A stretch of 64,000 nucleotides of DNA from an uncultured Victivallales bacterium (GCA_944391115.1 CALXSJ010000006.1:1-64000); one strand, 5' to 3'; shown: positions 52,565 through 61,043, counted from the first letter of the stretch. Notes: generated by a model from the sequence alone, not told the origin. Numbers and translations: made by a program.

Positions 52565-53335
52565 TCAGTCGCCGGAGACCCAGGTCCAGATGCCCCGCGG
52601 GTCCTCCAGCGTGCCTCCGTGCGGGCTGACGGTTTTCCGTGGCTGCAGAACCTCCAGATGTCCGTCCGTAAAGACGTAGGCGTGCCGTCCGAGGTGCGAG
52701 CGGAGGATGACGAGTTCCGCTCCGGGACCGCACTGCTGGGCCGGAGAATTGATGTTGTTGCAGGATTCATCGCTGATGTAGTTGGTGTCAAGGGGACGTT
52801 CCGCATAGATCAGGGTCCGGGAGGTCTGCGGGATTTTCACCAGATTCTGCGACCAGTTGCGGAATGCGACTCCGTGGGTGTTTTCCGGATTGCCGGGGGC
52901 CGCGGCACTGCCGGCGACGTGGGTGCTTACGATGGAGTAGGAACGGCGGCTGCTGTCATTTCCGATGTGCTGCGGGCAGATATACAGCTTAGTCCGGCAG
53001 CGGAAGGGCAGGGGGATGGAGGCCGCGTCCGTCACGCTGAGCTTCCGCCCGTCGTAAAAGCCCATTCCCAGCAGGTCGTCCCAGGTGATATTGTTCAAGG
53101 CCGCGTAAGGGATGAAATCTTTGTTGTCCGCCGTGTACTGATGGGTTGCCGTGCCGATCTCCCGCATGTTGCCGGCGCATTGAATCTGGCGTGCCTTGGC
53201 GCGGACCTTGTTCAGCGCGGGAAGAAGCATCCCAGCCAGAATCGCGATGATTCCGATCACGACCAGAAGTTCGATCAGGGAAAAGTGTCCTGCGGGGGGG
53301 TGTTTTCGTTTACAGGCCGTTTTCTTCGCATTCAT
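52565..53335 (-). CDS. Pseudopilin-like protein, H-X9-DG type
   Basis: 256 residues. The 17-residue basic leader ends in Gly-His, so residue -1 is His and the Gly is at -2; then [20 protein letters not shown]. Landmarks: LLPALNKVRAKARQI, Cys-x-x-Asn-Met (QCAGNMREIG), Cys-Pro (LYICPQHIGN), and SHLGRHAYVFTDGH, in which nine residues separate His and Asp-Gly. AAGGAG precedes ATG 53335. The gene starts 13 bases after the stop of the multi-CBM glycosidase gene, which is therefore its immediate upstream partner, and it is followed by the GH28-like gene. Confidence 0.85.
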   Translation of the reverse strand: MNAKKTACKRKHPPAGHFSLIELLVVIGIIAILAGMLLPALNKVRAKARQIQCAGNMREIGTATHQYTADNKDFIPYAALNNITWDDLLGMGFYDGRKLSVTDAASIPLPFRCRTKLYICPQHIGNDSSRRSYSIVSTHVAGSAAAPGNPENTHGVAFRNWSQNLVKIPQTSRTLIYAERPLDTNYISDESCNNINSPAQQCGPGAELVILRSHLGRHAYVFTDGHLEVLQPRKTVSPHGGTLEDPRGIWTWVSGD

Positions 53336-53348
53336 GATTCACTCCTTT

Positions 53349-56300
53349 TTACGATTGAAAAAGAACGGAAACATTCCCGGAATTTCCGGGGAGCTCGGCA
53401 TAGAGCACTTCCTGTCCGGGAACGGGCCGTTTGACGGGATTTCCGTAAAGATCGTAGAATTTCATTTTCCGCGCGGCTTTTTCCCATTGCCTGTCCGATG
53501 CCGCCGCGCGTCCGATGATGACTGCCGTGCTTGTCGTGCCGTCTGTGAAGAGGTGGCTCCATGCGCCGTTTCCCATAGGCTCCGTCCCGGAAAAGCGTTT
53601 TCCCTCCAGATGTTTCGTCATTGCCGAACAGGCCGCAAGCATCGGGTGCGGCGTGCCGTTTGCGTTGAAGAGAACCAGAAAACTCGGCGCCTGGGAAAAA
53701 TCGGAGTAACAGTGGGCGGAATAAAGGAAGATCCGCCTGACGCCGAGACTGAGAAACGAAACGATGTAGCGGACGTTGCGTTCCGCAACGGAATTGAAAT
53801 CCTCCTCGTTTTTCCACGGGAGAGACAGATTGTGCATTCCGGCGTAACGCATGGAGGTGTCTCCCGCCGCGCTTCCGAGACTGGCGCCCTGTCCTTCGGA
53901 GAGGAGAACGGGTTTGCATGGCGCCGCTCTGCCTTCCATCAGCGGCCCGAGCGCCTGGCGCCAGGCCTCCCCGCACGCGTCGCCGGGGAATCCGGTTTTC
54001 CGTTCGGTATAAAAATGAAAGTCGACGGTGTCGCAGGCGGCCAGTCCTCCCGCCTCAAGAACACCTTTTGTCCATTCGGAACCCTCTTTTCCGGCGGTCG
54101 TATTGAATCCGGAGATCCGGACGGCCGGATTTTCTTTCTTTGCCGCCTCGAATGCGGTTCTGGTCAGCGCGGCGAAATCCGCCTGCGGGTTGGAGCTGGT
54201 GGCATATGCGCCGCCGCGCGTGTCTTTCGCGTAGCCAATCCCCCACCAGGCCGGCACCCACGGCTCATTCCAGACGAACCAGTCGTCAATGCATCCCCGG
54301 TAGCGTTTGACGACGGTGGAGACGTAATTCCTGAAATCCTCCTGCCGCAGGGGCTGGAAATAACGGTCATGATAACTGGCGTGCTGTTTGTCCGGAGCGG
54401 CTTTGGAAAGATAGCTCGCCCAGCGCGGCGCAGTTCCCAGCTGTCCGAAGATTTTCAGGTGATTTTGTCTGTATGCGCGGATTTCCGCGTCCCGGAAAAG
54501 CCATTTTCCTTTTTCGGGTTCCAGATAAAACCAGCCGGTGTATTCCGTTCCCGCGTCATGAAGGCGGACCCAGTTCATTCCGGCGGCCTTGACCGCCCTC
54601 AGCGAAGGCGCGTCGGGAAGCACATGAATGCCGAAGGGCGAGTCCGGCGCGTCGCGCTTCCAGTATTTGGGCCTGGAAATGCGCGTGACGATCAGCTCCG
54701 CCGGCGGGGAAAGAGGTCTGTCGTTTTTCCGGACTTCCAGTTCAAGGCGGAACTGTCCCAGCTCTCTGTCCGGAAAGCGGAGATAGCCGATGCTGCCGGA
54801 AGTATTCCCCTCGGACAGCGGGAGCGGCGGCAGCGTGACGCTTTCTCCATACAGATTCACGATCCTGCCGCAAAGCGTGCCGCCGCTGCAATCGCCGGTT
54901 ACCGCATACCGGATTTGAGCGGGTTCGTCATCGAACTGAATGCCGCTTTCTTTCATTTCGGAATCGGGAAGCGCGAGCGCGATTTCACACGGAGCTCCCG
55001 GAAGATAGAGCGCATCCCCGGATGGGGCGATCCGGAACGCGTCCACGGTCATCGCGCCTGTGCCGTGAATCCGGAATGTCAGCGCGAGAGCGTTCCGGGG
55101 CGCCGTAAAATCCAGAGAGAGCCTCTTCCATTTTTCTTCCGGCCTCAGAGGAAGGGCGGCGAGTCGTTTCCCCTCGCACTGGATTTCCGCCAGAAAATCG
55201 CCTGTGCCGGAACAGGAGAAGGAAAGCGTATGCCGTTTTTCCGGTTCCGCAACCTGGAAGGGAGCGCTGCAGATTCCGATTTTCCCTTTTTCCCGGGAGA
55301 GGAGGAGCAATGCCGGTTCTCCGGAGGGGCCGCGCCGCTCCGGGGAGGCAGTGACGCTTCCCGCCGTATGCCCGCGCATCAGATTCCATCCTGCGGGGAG
55401 TCCCAGTGGAAAACGGGTGGAGTGCAGAAAGTTTTTCTGCCGGGGGGAGGGACGGCGAAGCGCCGCGACAGCTCCGTCGAACTCCTCCAGCTTCAGCGTG
55501 GCGAGGTCCAGCGTGCCGGGGCCGTCGATGTTCATCAGGAGTCCGACGGGAAGCGATTCCTGAAATGCGGGCGTTTTGAAGTAAAGGGTCTGCGTGCTCC
55601 AGGAGTCGCCTCTCTTCCAGGAGCCTGCGGAAAGCGTGGTGTAGGGCGGAGGCAGGAGACGCAGGCTCATTTTCACGGGACCGCCGGTGCCGTTCCGGAC
55701 ATAGGCCGTCAGACGGTAGGTGCGCTTCGCCCGGATGCCCTGGAGCGGCGCAAGAAACTGCGGAGAACCTTTTTCCACGTTCAGGCGCAGGAACTGTTCC
55801 GGTCCGCGGTTGATGATTTCAGAAGCGGCCCGCGCCGGATTCCAGTGTGTGTAATCCTGTCTCCAGGGCGCGGGAAGCACGCCATGGAAGGAACCTTTCC
55901 CGTTTTCGGCGCTCTCTTTCCCGTCCAGGAAAAATACCGTCCGGAGGATCGTTTTTTTCACCTCCGCTTCCGCTTTCGCCTCGGCGGGCGTCAGCTCCTC
56001 CAGGAGAATGTTCCGCACATCGAATTCTCCGGGAGCGTTCAGGGTCAGGAAGAGCCCGGACGGAGCCGTGGCGGATTTCTCCCATTTGATGATGCGGGAG
56101 AAGTTTTTCCATTCTCCGCCCGGCGGAAGATGAATGGTTGCATAAGTTTTATACGGCGCAGGAATCATGCGGAGACTCAGAGTCGCGTCTTTCGGCGCGC
56201 GGTTCCTTGCGCTGATGCTCATGCGATAGACGCGTCCTACGGAAAGATTCGGCAGTCTGCACAGAAACTGCGGCGCGGCGCCGCTGATCTCATGAACCTG

Positions 56301-56543
56301 AAAACGGAGATATCCGGCCGCGTTTTCCTGCCGGGATACGGTTGAGACGCGCGACTTTGTCCAGCTGATGAAATTTTCCTGCCAGTTTGCGGGAAGACTC
56401 CCTTGAAAACTGCCTTTCCCCGCGGATTCCGTCGTCTGAAAACGCTGCGTCGCACGGGAAAAATCCCCGCTGGCAACCGCAGTCGCGCCATGAACCTGAA
56501 TGAGCAGCAGCGCGCCGCCGCATACGAATAAAATTTTCCGCAT
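53349..56543 (-). CDS. Secreted multi-CBM clan GH-A glycosidase
   Basis: 1064 residues from ATG 56543 (GAGGTGA ahead). Signal peptide MRKILFVCGGALLLIQVHG. Three CBM4/9-like sandwiches follow at about 25-195, 196-365 and 366-510. The first two share GKGSF..LPA.W and a M.LR..P.PY.T pattern, so one arose by duplication. After an Ig-like linker (about 540-650), a TIM barrel starts with FGIHVLPDAPSLRAVKAAGM. Acid/base Glu760 lies in WFVWNEPW and nucleophile Glu883 in VLLSEGQG. The family is clan GH-A (GH39- or GH5-like); substrate unknown. Co-transcribed with a pseudopilin and a GH28-like gene, under the GntR/LacI regulator gene 117 bases upstream. Confidence 0.8.
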   Translation of the reverse strand: MRKILFVCGGALLLIQVHGATAVASGDFSRATQRFQTTESAGKGSFQGSLPANWQENFISWTKSRVSTVSRQENAAGYLRFQVHEISGAAPQFLCRLPNLSVGRVYRMSISARNRAPKDATLSLRMIPAPYKTYATIHLPPGGEWKNFSRIIKWEKSATAPSGLFLTLNAPGEFDVRNILLEELTPAEAKAEAEVKKTILRTVFFLDGKESAENGKGSFHGVLPAPWRQDYTHWNPARAASEIINRGPEQFLRLNVEKGSPQFLAPLQGIRAKRTYRLTAYVRNGTGGPVKMSLRLLPPPYTTLSAGSWKRGDSWSTQTLYFKTPAFQESLPVGLLMNIDGPGTLDLATLKLEEFDGAVAALRRPSPRQKNFLHSTRFPLGLPAGWNLMRGHTAGSVTASPERRGPSGEPALLLLSREKGKIGICSAPFQVAEPEKRHTLSFSCSGTGDFLAEIQCEGKRLAALPLRPEEKWKRLSLDFTAPRNALALTFRIHGTGAMTVDAFRIAPSGDALYLPGAPCEIALALPDSEMKESGIQFDDEPAQIRYAVTGDCSGGTLCGRIVNLYGESVTLPPLPLSEGNTSGSIGYLRFPDRELGQFRLELEVRKNDRPLSPPAELIVTRISRPKYWKRDAPDSPFGIHVLPDAPSLRAVKAAGMNWVRLHDAGTEYTGWFYLEPEKGKWLFRDAEIRAYRQNHLKIFGQLGTAPRWASYLSKAAPDKQHASYHDRYFQPLRQEDFRNYVSTVVKRYRGCIDDWFVWNEPWVPAWWGIGYAKDTRGGAYATSSNPQADFAALTRTAFEAAKKENPAVRISGFNTTAGKEGSEWTKGVLEAGGLAACDTVDFHFYTERKTGFPGDACGEAWRQALGPLMEGRAAPCKPVLLSEGQGASLGSAAGDTSMRYAGMHNLSLPWKNEEDFNSVAERNVRYIVSFLSLGVRRIFLYSAHCYSDFSQAPSFLVLFNANGTPHPMLAACSAMTKHLEGKRFSGTEPMGNGAWSHLFTDGTTSTAVIIGRAAASDRQWEKAARKMKFYDLYGNPVKRPVPGQEVLYAELPGNSGNVSVLFQS

Positions 56544-56660
56544 TGATTCACCTCATATTTTGATGCGCAGTTGGAAGTGTTTGACTTTCGTTTTCCCTTT
56601 CCGAGTCCCCCCGGTTCTGCAATGGTCGGCGAGATCGGCGTTTTCCGAAGCCTCCGGCGC

Positions 56661-57701
56661 TCAGGACATCCCGGACGGGCCCATGGTTTTCCGGAATACG
56701 GCATGCGTGGGGATTTTCAGAATTGTCTGACATTTCATGGCGTCCGGTTCGCAGAGGAGTGTCTGGAATTGTCTGGCAATGGCGACCGCGGCGTCCCGGC
56801 GCGAATACCCGACCGCGGTAATCAGCGGCGTTCCGAACGGAAGGAACCCGTATTCCTCCAGATTGTCGTATCCGGCCAGCGAGACATCCCTTCCGACCAC
56901 GATGCCTTCCGAGGTCAGCGCGCTGATGAGTCCTGCAGCGAGATAGTCTCCGCAGGAAAACAGGAAGTTCCCGGCGCAGCGTGGTCCAAGCTCCTTCCAG
57001 AGGGGCCAGTTGCGTTCCGGCAGAATGTTGTCGGCCAGAACAATTTCCACACGCCCGGAAGGGAACCCCTGCTCGCGGAGCCGCTGTTCCGCGAGTCTTG
57101 CGCGCAGGGACATTGTGGCGTCGTCGGCGGTTACGATAAAAGCCTTGCGGAAGCGTTCCGGCGTGACATGGCGGAAGAGTTCCCGGAATCCGGATTCCAG
57201 ATCAATCACCGCCTGATGGAACGGATGATTCCAGATGCGTTCTCCGTAGAACTGCAGCACGGGAATCCCGAGCGAAGCGGCGCTTTTCTCCTGTTTTCTG
57301 TCAAGCTCATGGGAGAAGAGAAGCGCGTCAAGATCTCCGAGCCATTCCGGACTCCAGTCGTTCGGAGAAAGCATCCGCACCTTGAAATTCCGTTTCCGGA
57401 ATTCGCTCAGCAGAATCTCGCGGAAGACGCCGGCCGTCTGATTGAACACATTCTGCCGGTAATGCTCAATGGAAAAACCGATCAGACGGCTTCTGCTTCC
57501 CGCCTCGTTCACATACGATCCCCCCCGGGGTTTCCGGATTATGAGATTCTGTTCGTTCAGCAGATTCAGCGCGCGGTTGCCGGTCAGATAGGAGACCCCG
57601 TAGCGTTCCGCGATTCTCCGGGCGGAGAGCTTGGCGCCCGAAGCGATGCGCCCCAGAAAAATTTCCTGCCTCAGTTTTTCCGCGATTTCCATGTAGGTCA
57701 T
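56661..57701 (-). CDS. GntR-HTH regulator with LacI-type sensor
   Basis: 346 residues. Winged helix in residues 1-65 (YMEIAEKLRQEIFLGRIASG, SARRIAERYGVSYLTGNRAL, IIRKPRGGSYV). The LacI-type sensor carries LIGFSIEHYRQNVFNQTAGV, DLDALLFSHELDRKQ, NFLFSCGDYLAAGLISALTS and RDVSLAGYDNLEEYG. Same length and plan as the regulator at 45569 but clearly diverged. It lies upstream of the glycosidase-pseudopilin-GH28 operon in the same direction and is its probable repressor. AGGAG precedes ATG 57701, and a promoter lies at 57720-57748. Confidence 0.87.
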   Translation of the reverse strand: MTYMEIAEKLRQEIFLGRIASGAKLSARRIAERYGVSYLTGNRALNLLNEQNLIIRKPRGGSYVNEAGSRSRLIGFSIEHYRQNVFNQTAGVFREILLSEFRKRNFKVRMLSPNDWSPEWLGDLDALLFSHELDRKQEKSAASLGIPVLQFYGERIWNHPFHQAVIDLESGFRELFRHVTPERFRKAFIVTADDATMSLRARLAEQRLREQGFPSGRVEIVLADNILPERNWPLWKELGPRCAGNFLFSCGDYLAAGLISALTSEGIVVGRDVSLAGYDNLEEYGFLPFGTPLITAVGYSRRDAAVAIARQFQTLLCEPDAMKCQTILKIPTHAVFRKTMGPSGMS

Positions 57702-57719
57702 TGTTTTTCTCCTGTTTTC

Positions 57720-57748
57720 ATTATACCGCGAATCTCCGGAAACGGCAA
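57720..57748 (-). promoter_or_regulatory. Promoter of the GntR/LacI regulator at 57701
   Basis: Minus strand TTGCCG (57748-57743), 17-bp spacer, TATAAT (57725-57720), leaving a leader of only about 12 bases before the start codon. Confidence 0.65.
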
Positions 57749-58030
57749 GATCTGCGGCTGAAAAACGTCTGGATTTTTCTCTGAACTGATTACATCTGAT
57801 CTATCATCAAAACGGAATTCTGATCTGCTGCGGAGGTGTTTCCCTTCCTTTTTCTCAAAGGCTTCCAAGGGCGTTCCGCTGGGAAAACGGCCAAGATGCG
57901 GAGAGAGTCCGTCGGGCATCTGCCCGCAGGACGGCATTGTTTCCCGCAAAGGGGGACTGTTCCGGGCCGGGTGGAGCCCGGAGTCTGATGCAAATAGCGG
58001 GGAAAACCGTTTCCCCGGATTTCCGGAAGG

Positions 58031-58067
58031 ATGCCGGAAGAATCCCGCGGGGGGACCCTTCCGGCAT
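58031..58067 (-). terminator. GC-rich hairpin after the oxidoreductase operon
   Basis: ATGCCGGAAG (58031-58040) and CTTCCGGCAT (58058-58067) form a perfect 10-bp stem with a 17-base loop, starting five bases past the stop codon. There is no T run, so termination may be weak or need a factor. Confidence 0.55.
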
Positions 58068-58071
58068 GGGG

Positions 58072-59571
58072 TCATGCGGGGTTGTCTTTCGCCTTGTCGC
58101 GTTCCAGGGCGACCTTTTTGCCTTCGTAAAAGGCGTAAAGGTTCTGTTTGATGACTTCCGGCTTGCTGCTGAATCCGTCGATGATCGCCTCTTCGAATGC
58201 GCGGTCGAAATCCAGCTTGTCCTCGCCTTCGAGATAGTGGTCGATCAGAATCACGGAGAGCGCGCCGAGAATGACCGAGTTCGCACATTTGGGGTTGCCG
58301 ACACGGTTCGTGGCGATGTCAAGCGCGTCGATGCCGAGCACTTTCTTGTCCGGCGTGACGTCGGGCCGTTTCATCGTGGAGCTGTCATACAGGAGCACGC
58401 CGTTTGGCTTGAGCTCGTGAATGTATTTTTCCAGTGCGGTTTGGGTCATTGCGATCAGCAGATTGCAGTCGCGGTCGATCAGCGGCGACGGGATTTTGCT
58501 GTGGCTCAGAATGATGGAGCAGCTTGCCGAGCCGCCGCGCTGTTCGGGGCCGTAGGAAGGCATCCACGTGACGTTGAAATTGCGCAGTTTCGCCATGTTC
58601 GCCAGCATGATCCCGAGACTCAGAATGCCCTGTCCGCCGAATCCGCCGATCTTGATCCTCCGTTCGTAGTTGAAGATCTTCGACTCGTTGCGGAAGGTTT
58701 TCGGCACGCCGATGTTGAGCTTGCGCGGGAAGAGGAGCTCCTTGACTTTTTCCGGATCGCGGACCGGAGGAGGCGGCATCGGCGCCGGGAAGGTTTCCGA
58801 AGAGCGGTCCCGGAAGCAGCCCAGCGGGAAGTATTTTTCCATGCGTTCCTCGATGAAGGCGTTGATCTCCTGTGCGCTCATCTTCAGATTCACGGGGCAG
58901 GGGGAGAGCACTTCGACGAGAGAGAATCCCTTGCGGTCGCGGAGATTTTCAACGGCCTTGAAAACCGCCTTTCTGGCGTCGCGGATGCGCGGCGTCGTGG
59001 TGAGGGCGACCCGTTCGATGTAGACGGGCGCCTCCAGCGCGTTCGCCAGTTCGCAGACCTTCAGCGGAAAGCCGTCCGTCGCCGTATTGCGCCCGTAGGG
59101 GGAGGTCATGGTCTTCTGTCCCGGGAGAGTGGTGGGCGCCATCTGTCCGCCGGTCATGCCGTAGTTGGCGTTGTTGACGAAGAAGACGGTCATCTTCTCA
59201 CCGCGGTTTGCCGCCTGAATGAATTCGTTGAATCCGATTGCCCCGAGGTCGCCGTCCCCCTGATAAGAGATGACAAAGGATTTCGGATTGGCACGGGAAA
59301 CGCCGGTTCCGACCGCAGGGGCGCGTCCGTGCGCCACGGAGATGCTCCCGCAGTTGAAGTAGTAATAGGCGAAGACCGCGCATCCGACGGGTGCGATCAG
59401 CACGGTGTCCTTCTGAATGCCGCAGTGTCCGATCGCCTCGGCGATCAGTTTATGCAGGATGCCGTGTCCGCATCCGGGGCAGTAATGCATGTTTTTCCTG
59501 ATCGGCCCCGGCCGGCGTTCAAAGGTGTCGAAGAAGACGGAAGATTTTCCGAATTTGACAGTTTCGCTCAT
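58072..59571 (-). CDS. 2-oxoacid:ferredoxin oxidoreductase, fused beta and gamma chains
   Basis: 499 residues. Residues 1-about 290 are the TPP-binding beta chain (KorB/VorB type): iron-sulfur ligands Cys31 and Cys34 in YCPGCGHG, YFNCGSISVAHGRAPAVGTG, the TPP/Mg motif GDGDLGAIG (105-113) and NNANYGMTGGQM (133-144). From about 307 the gamma chain follows in frame (KIGGFGGQGILSLGIMLA, SYGPEQRGGSASCSII). The complex oxidatively decarboxylates a 2-oxoacid to acyl-CoA and reduces ferredoxin; 2-oxoglutarate or branched-chain oxoacids are likeliest. The start overlaps the alpha-chain stop by four bases (ATGA). The beta-gamma fusion is unusual, since these are normally two genes. Confidence 0.9.
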   Translation of the reverse strand: MSETVKFGKSSVFFDTFERRPGPIRKNMHYCPGCGHGILHKLIAEAIGHCGIQKDTVLIAPVGCAVFAYYYFNCGSISVAHGRAPAVGTGVSRANPKSFVISYQGDGDLGAIGFNEFIQAANRGEKMTVFFVNNANYGMTGGQMAPTTLPGQKTMTSPYGRNTATDGFPLKVCELANALEAPVYIERVALTTTPRIRDARKAVFKAVENLRDRKGFSLVEVLSPCPVNLKMSAQEINAFIEERMEKYFPLGCFRDRSSETFPAPMPPPPVRDPEKVKELLFPRKLNIGVPKTFRNESKIFNYERRIKIGGFGGQGILSLGIMLANMAKLRNFNVTWMPSYGPEQRGGSASCSIILSHSKIPSPLIDRDCNLLIAMTQTALEKYIHELKPNGVLLYDSSTMKRPDVTPDKKVLGIDALDIATNRVGNPKCANSVILGALSVILIDHYLEGEDKLDFDRAFEEAIIDGFSSKPEVIKQNLYAFYEGKKVALERDKAKDNPA

Positions 59572-60641
59572 TGTTTGATCTCCTTCCGGATTGCTTTCAC
59601 CATATCGCAGATGTCGCCGCAGCTCGGGATGTTTCCGCCCATCCGGTTGCAGAGATGAACCGGGAGACGGCAGTCGATGGCGAGGCGGATGTCCTCAATC
59701 ATCTGCCCCGCGCTCAGCTCCACGCTGACAAGTGCGCGGGCATGGCCGTTGTTCAGGAGTTTGCGCAGCGCGTTTTTCGGGAACGGGAACACCATTTTCG
59801 GACGCACGAGTCCTGCGCGGATTCCCTCTTCGCGCAGCATCGCGACCGCGCCCGCGGCGACGCGTGAACTGATTCCGTAGGCGACCAGCACGATTTCCGC
59901 ATCGTCGGTCATGAACTCCTCTGCGCGCTGTTCCGTTTCTTCAATGAGGCGGTATTTCGCCTGAAGACGGCGGTTCAGCTCCTCCAGATCGTCATGTTCC
60001 AGATAGATGGATGTGATGATATTGGCTTTCCCGTCGACGATCCGCCCCATTTTCCATTCCGGATCGTAATCGTAGGCCGCCGGTTCGGGGAGCGTGAGCG
60101 ACTCCATCATCTGGCCGATCACGCCGTCCGCCATGATGTAGGCGGGCATCCGGTATTTTTCAGCCATGCGGAAGGAATCATACGCCATGTCGCACATCTC
60201 CTGCACGGAGTTCGGCGTGAAGACCAGGCACTTGTAGCTGCCGTGCCCGCCGCCCTTGACCAGCTGGAAGTAATCCGCCTGTTCGGGTCCGATGTTGCCG
60301 AGTCCGGGGCCCCCGCGCGTGATGTCCGCGATCACGGCCGGCATTTCGTAGGCCGCCAGATAACTGACTTCCTCCTGCTTGAGGCTGATTCCGAGTCCGG
60401 AACTCGCCGTCATCGCGCGTCTTCCTTCCGCGACCGCGCCGATCACCATGTTGATGGCTGCGATTTCGGATTCCGCCTGGATGAAGACGCGGTTGAGTTT
60501 CGGAAAAAGCGCGGCCGCGCTGTGCGCGATTTCGCTCGCAGGCGTGATCGGATAACCGAAGAAGCAGTCGCAGCCCGCGAGCAGGGCGCCGTAGACGAGC
60601 GCCTCGTTGCCTTTCAGAAGAAGACGGTTGTTGTATTCCAT
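59568..60641 (-). CDS. 2-oxoacid:ferredoxin oxidoreductase alpha chain
   Basis: 357 residues from ATG 60641 (GGAGGAA 8 bases upstream); a longer frame would overlap the ferredoxin gene. The pyrimidine-binding alpha chain is recognised from LLKGNEALVYGALLAGCDCF, GYPITPASEIAHSAA, QAESEIAAINMVIGAVAEGRR, TASSGLGISLKQEEVSYLA and GPGLGNIGPEQADYF. The C-terminal domain carries RPKMVFPFPKNALR. It partners the fused beta-gamma chain and the ferredoxin-like delta chain to form a cytosolic complex of KorDABC/VorDABC type. Such enzymes are oxygen-sensitive and typical of anaerobes; here it probably feeds reduced ferredoxin from sugar or amino-acid catabolism. Confidence 0.9.
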   Translation of the reverse strand: MEYNNRLLLKGNEALVYGALLAGCDCFFGYPITPASEIAHSAAALFPKLNRVFIQAESEIAAINMVIGAVAEGRRAMTASSGLGISLKQEEVSYLAAYEMPAVIADITRGGPGLGNIGPEQADYFQLVKGGGHGSYKCLVFTPNSVQEMCDMAYDSFRMAEKYRMPAYIMADGVIGQMMESLTLPEPAAYDYDPEWKMGRIVDGKANIITSIYLEHDDLEELNRRLQAKYRLIEETEQRAEEFMTDDAEIVLVAYGISSRVAAGAVAMLREEGIRAGLVRPKMVFPFPKNALRKLLNNGHARALVSVELSAGQMIEDIRLAIDCRLPVHLCNRMGGNIPSCGDICDMVKAIRKEIKQ

Positions 60642-60645
60642 GATT

Positions 60646-60870
60646 TCATTCCTCCGTCTGGTAGATGGTGATGGCGCCCGGTTCGGGACATTGCAGATAG
60701 CAGGAACCGCAGCCGATGCAGTCTTCCGGGTGTTCCGCATGGACGGAGAAATATCCCTGTTTATTCAGCTCGCCGCCGACGGCGATCAGATTTTTCGGAC
60801 AGGCCGGAATGCAGCGTCTGCACCCTTTGCATTCCTCATGTGCAATGACAATGCGGTATTTTCTGCTCAT
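60646..60870 (-). CDS. Ferredoxin-type delta chain, 2[4Fe-4S]
   Basis: 74 residues. Two classic cluster motifs: HEECKGCRRCIPACPKNL and EDCIGCGSCYLQCPEPGA, eight Cys in all, each set C-x2-C-x2-C-x3-C-P. It is the delta chain of the 2-oxoacid:ferredoxin oxidoreductase and passes electrons to soluble ferredoxin. First gene of the operon, four bases before the alpha chain; AGGAGGTGA precedes its ATG. The promoter lies at 60906-60934. Confidence 0.92.
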   Translation of the reverse strand: MSRKYRIVIAHEECKGCRRCIPACPKNLIAVGGELNKQGYFSVHAEHPEDCIGCGSCYLQCPEPGAITIYQTEE

Positions 60871-60905
60871 AATTCACCTCCTGGCGATGATTCCTGGAAA
60901 ACGGA

Positions 60906-60934
60906 AATATACCACGGAAACGGCTGTTTTTCAA
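60906..60934 (-). promoter_or_regulatory. Promoter of the oxidoreductase operon
   Basis: Minus strand TTGAAA (60934-60929), 17-bp spacer, TATATT (60911-60906), 35 bases before the ferredoxin start codon. Confidence 0.65.
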
Positions 60935-60969
60935 GCCGGAAATATCCGGGAGCGGAGTGTCGCGCGTGA

Positions 60970-60996
60970 CCTGGCGGATGCGGAATTCCCGCCAGG
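60970..60996 (-). terminator. Hairpin after clpX
   Basis: CCTGGCGG (60970-60977) and CCGCCAGG (60989-60996) form a perfect 8-bp stem with an 11-base loop, downstream of the clpX stop and upstream of the next promoter. No T run follows. Confidence 0.45.
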
Positions 60997-61043
60997 CCCG
61001 GAGGTTTATGGAGGGGACGGCCGGATGCCCCGGAAAGAGCGGC

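Larger units (their letters stand above)
57702..58071. other. Intergenic region between regulator and oxidoreductase operons
   Basis: About 370 bases. It holds the regulator promoter (57720-57748) and, at the right end, the hairpin following the oxidoreductase operon (58031-58067). Between them I see no gene, RNA or repeat. Confidence 0.5.
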
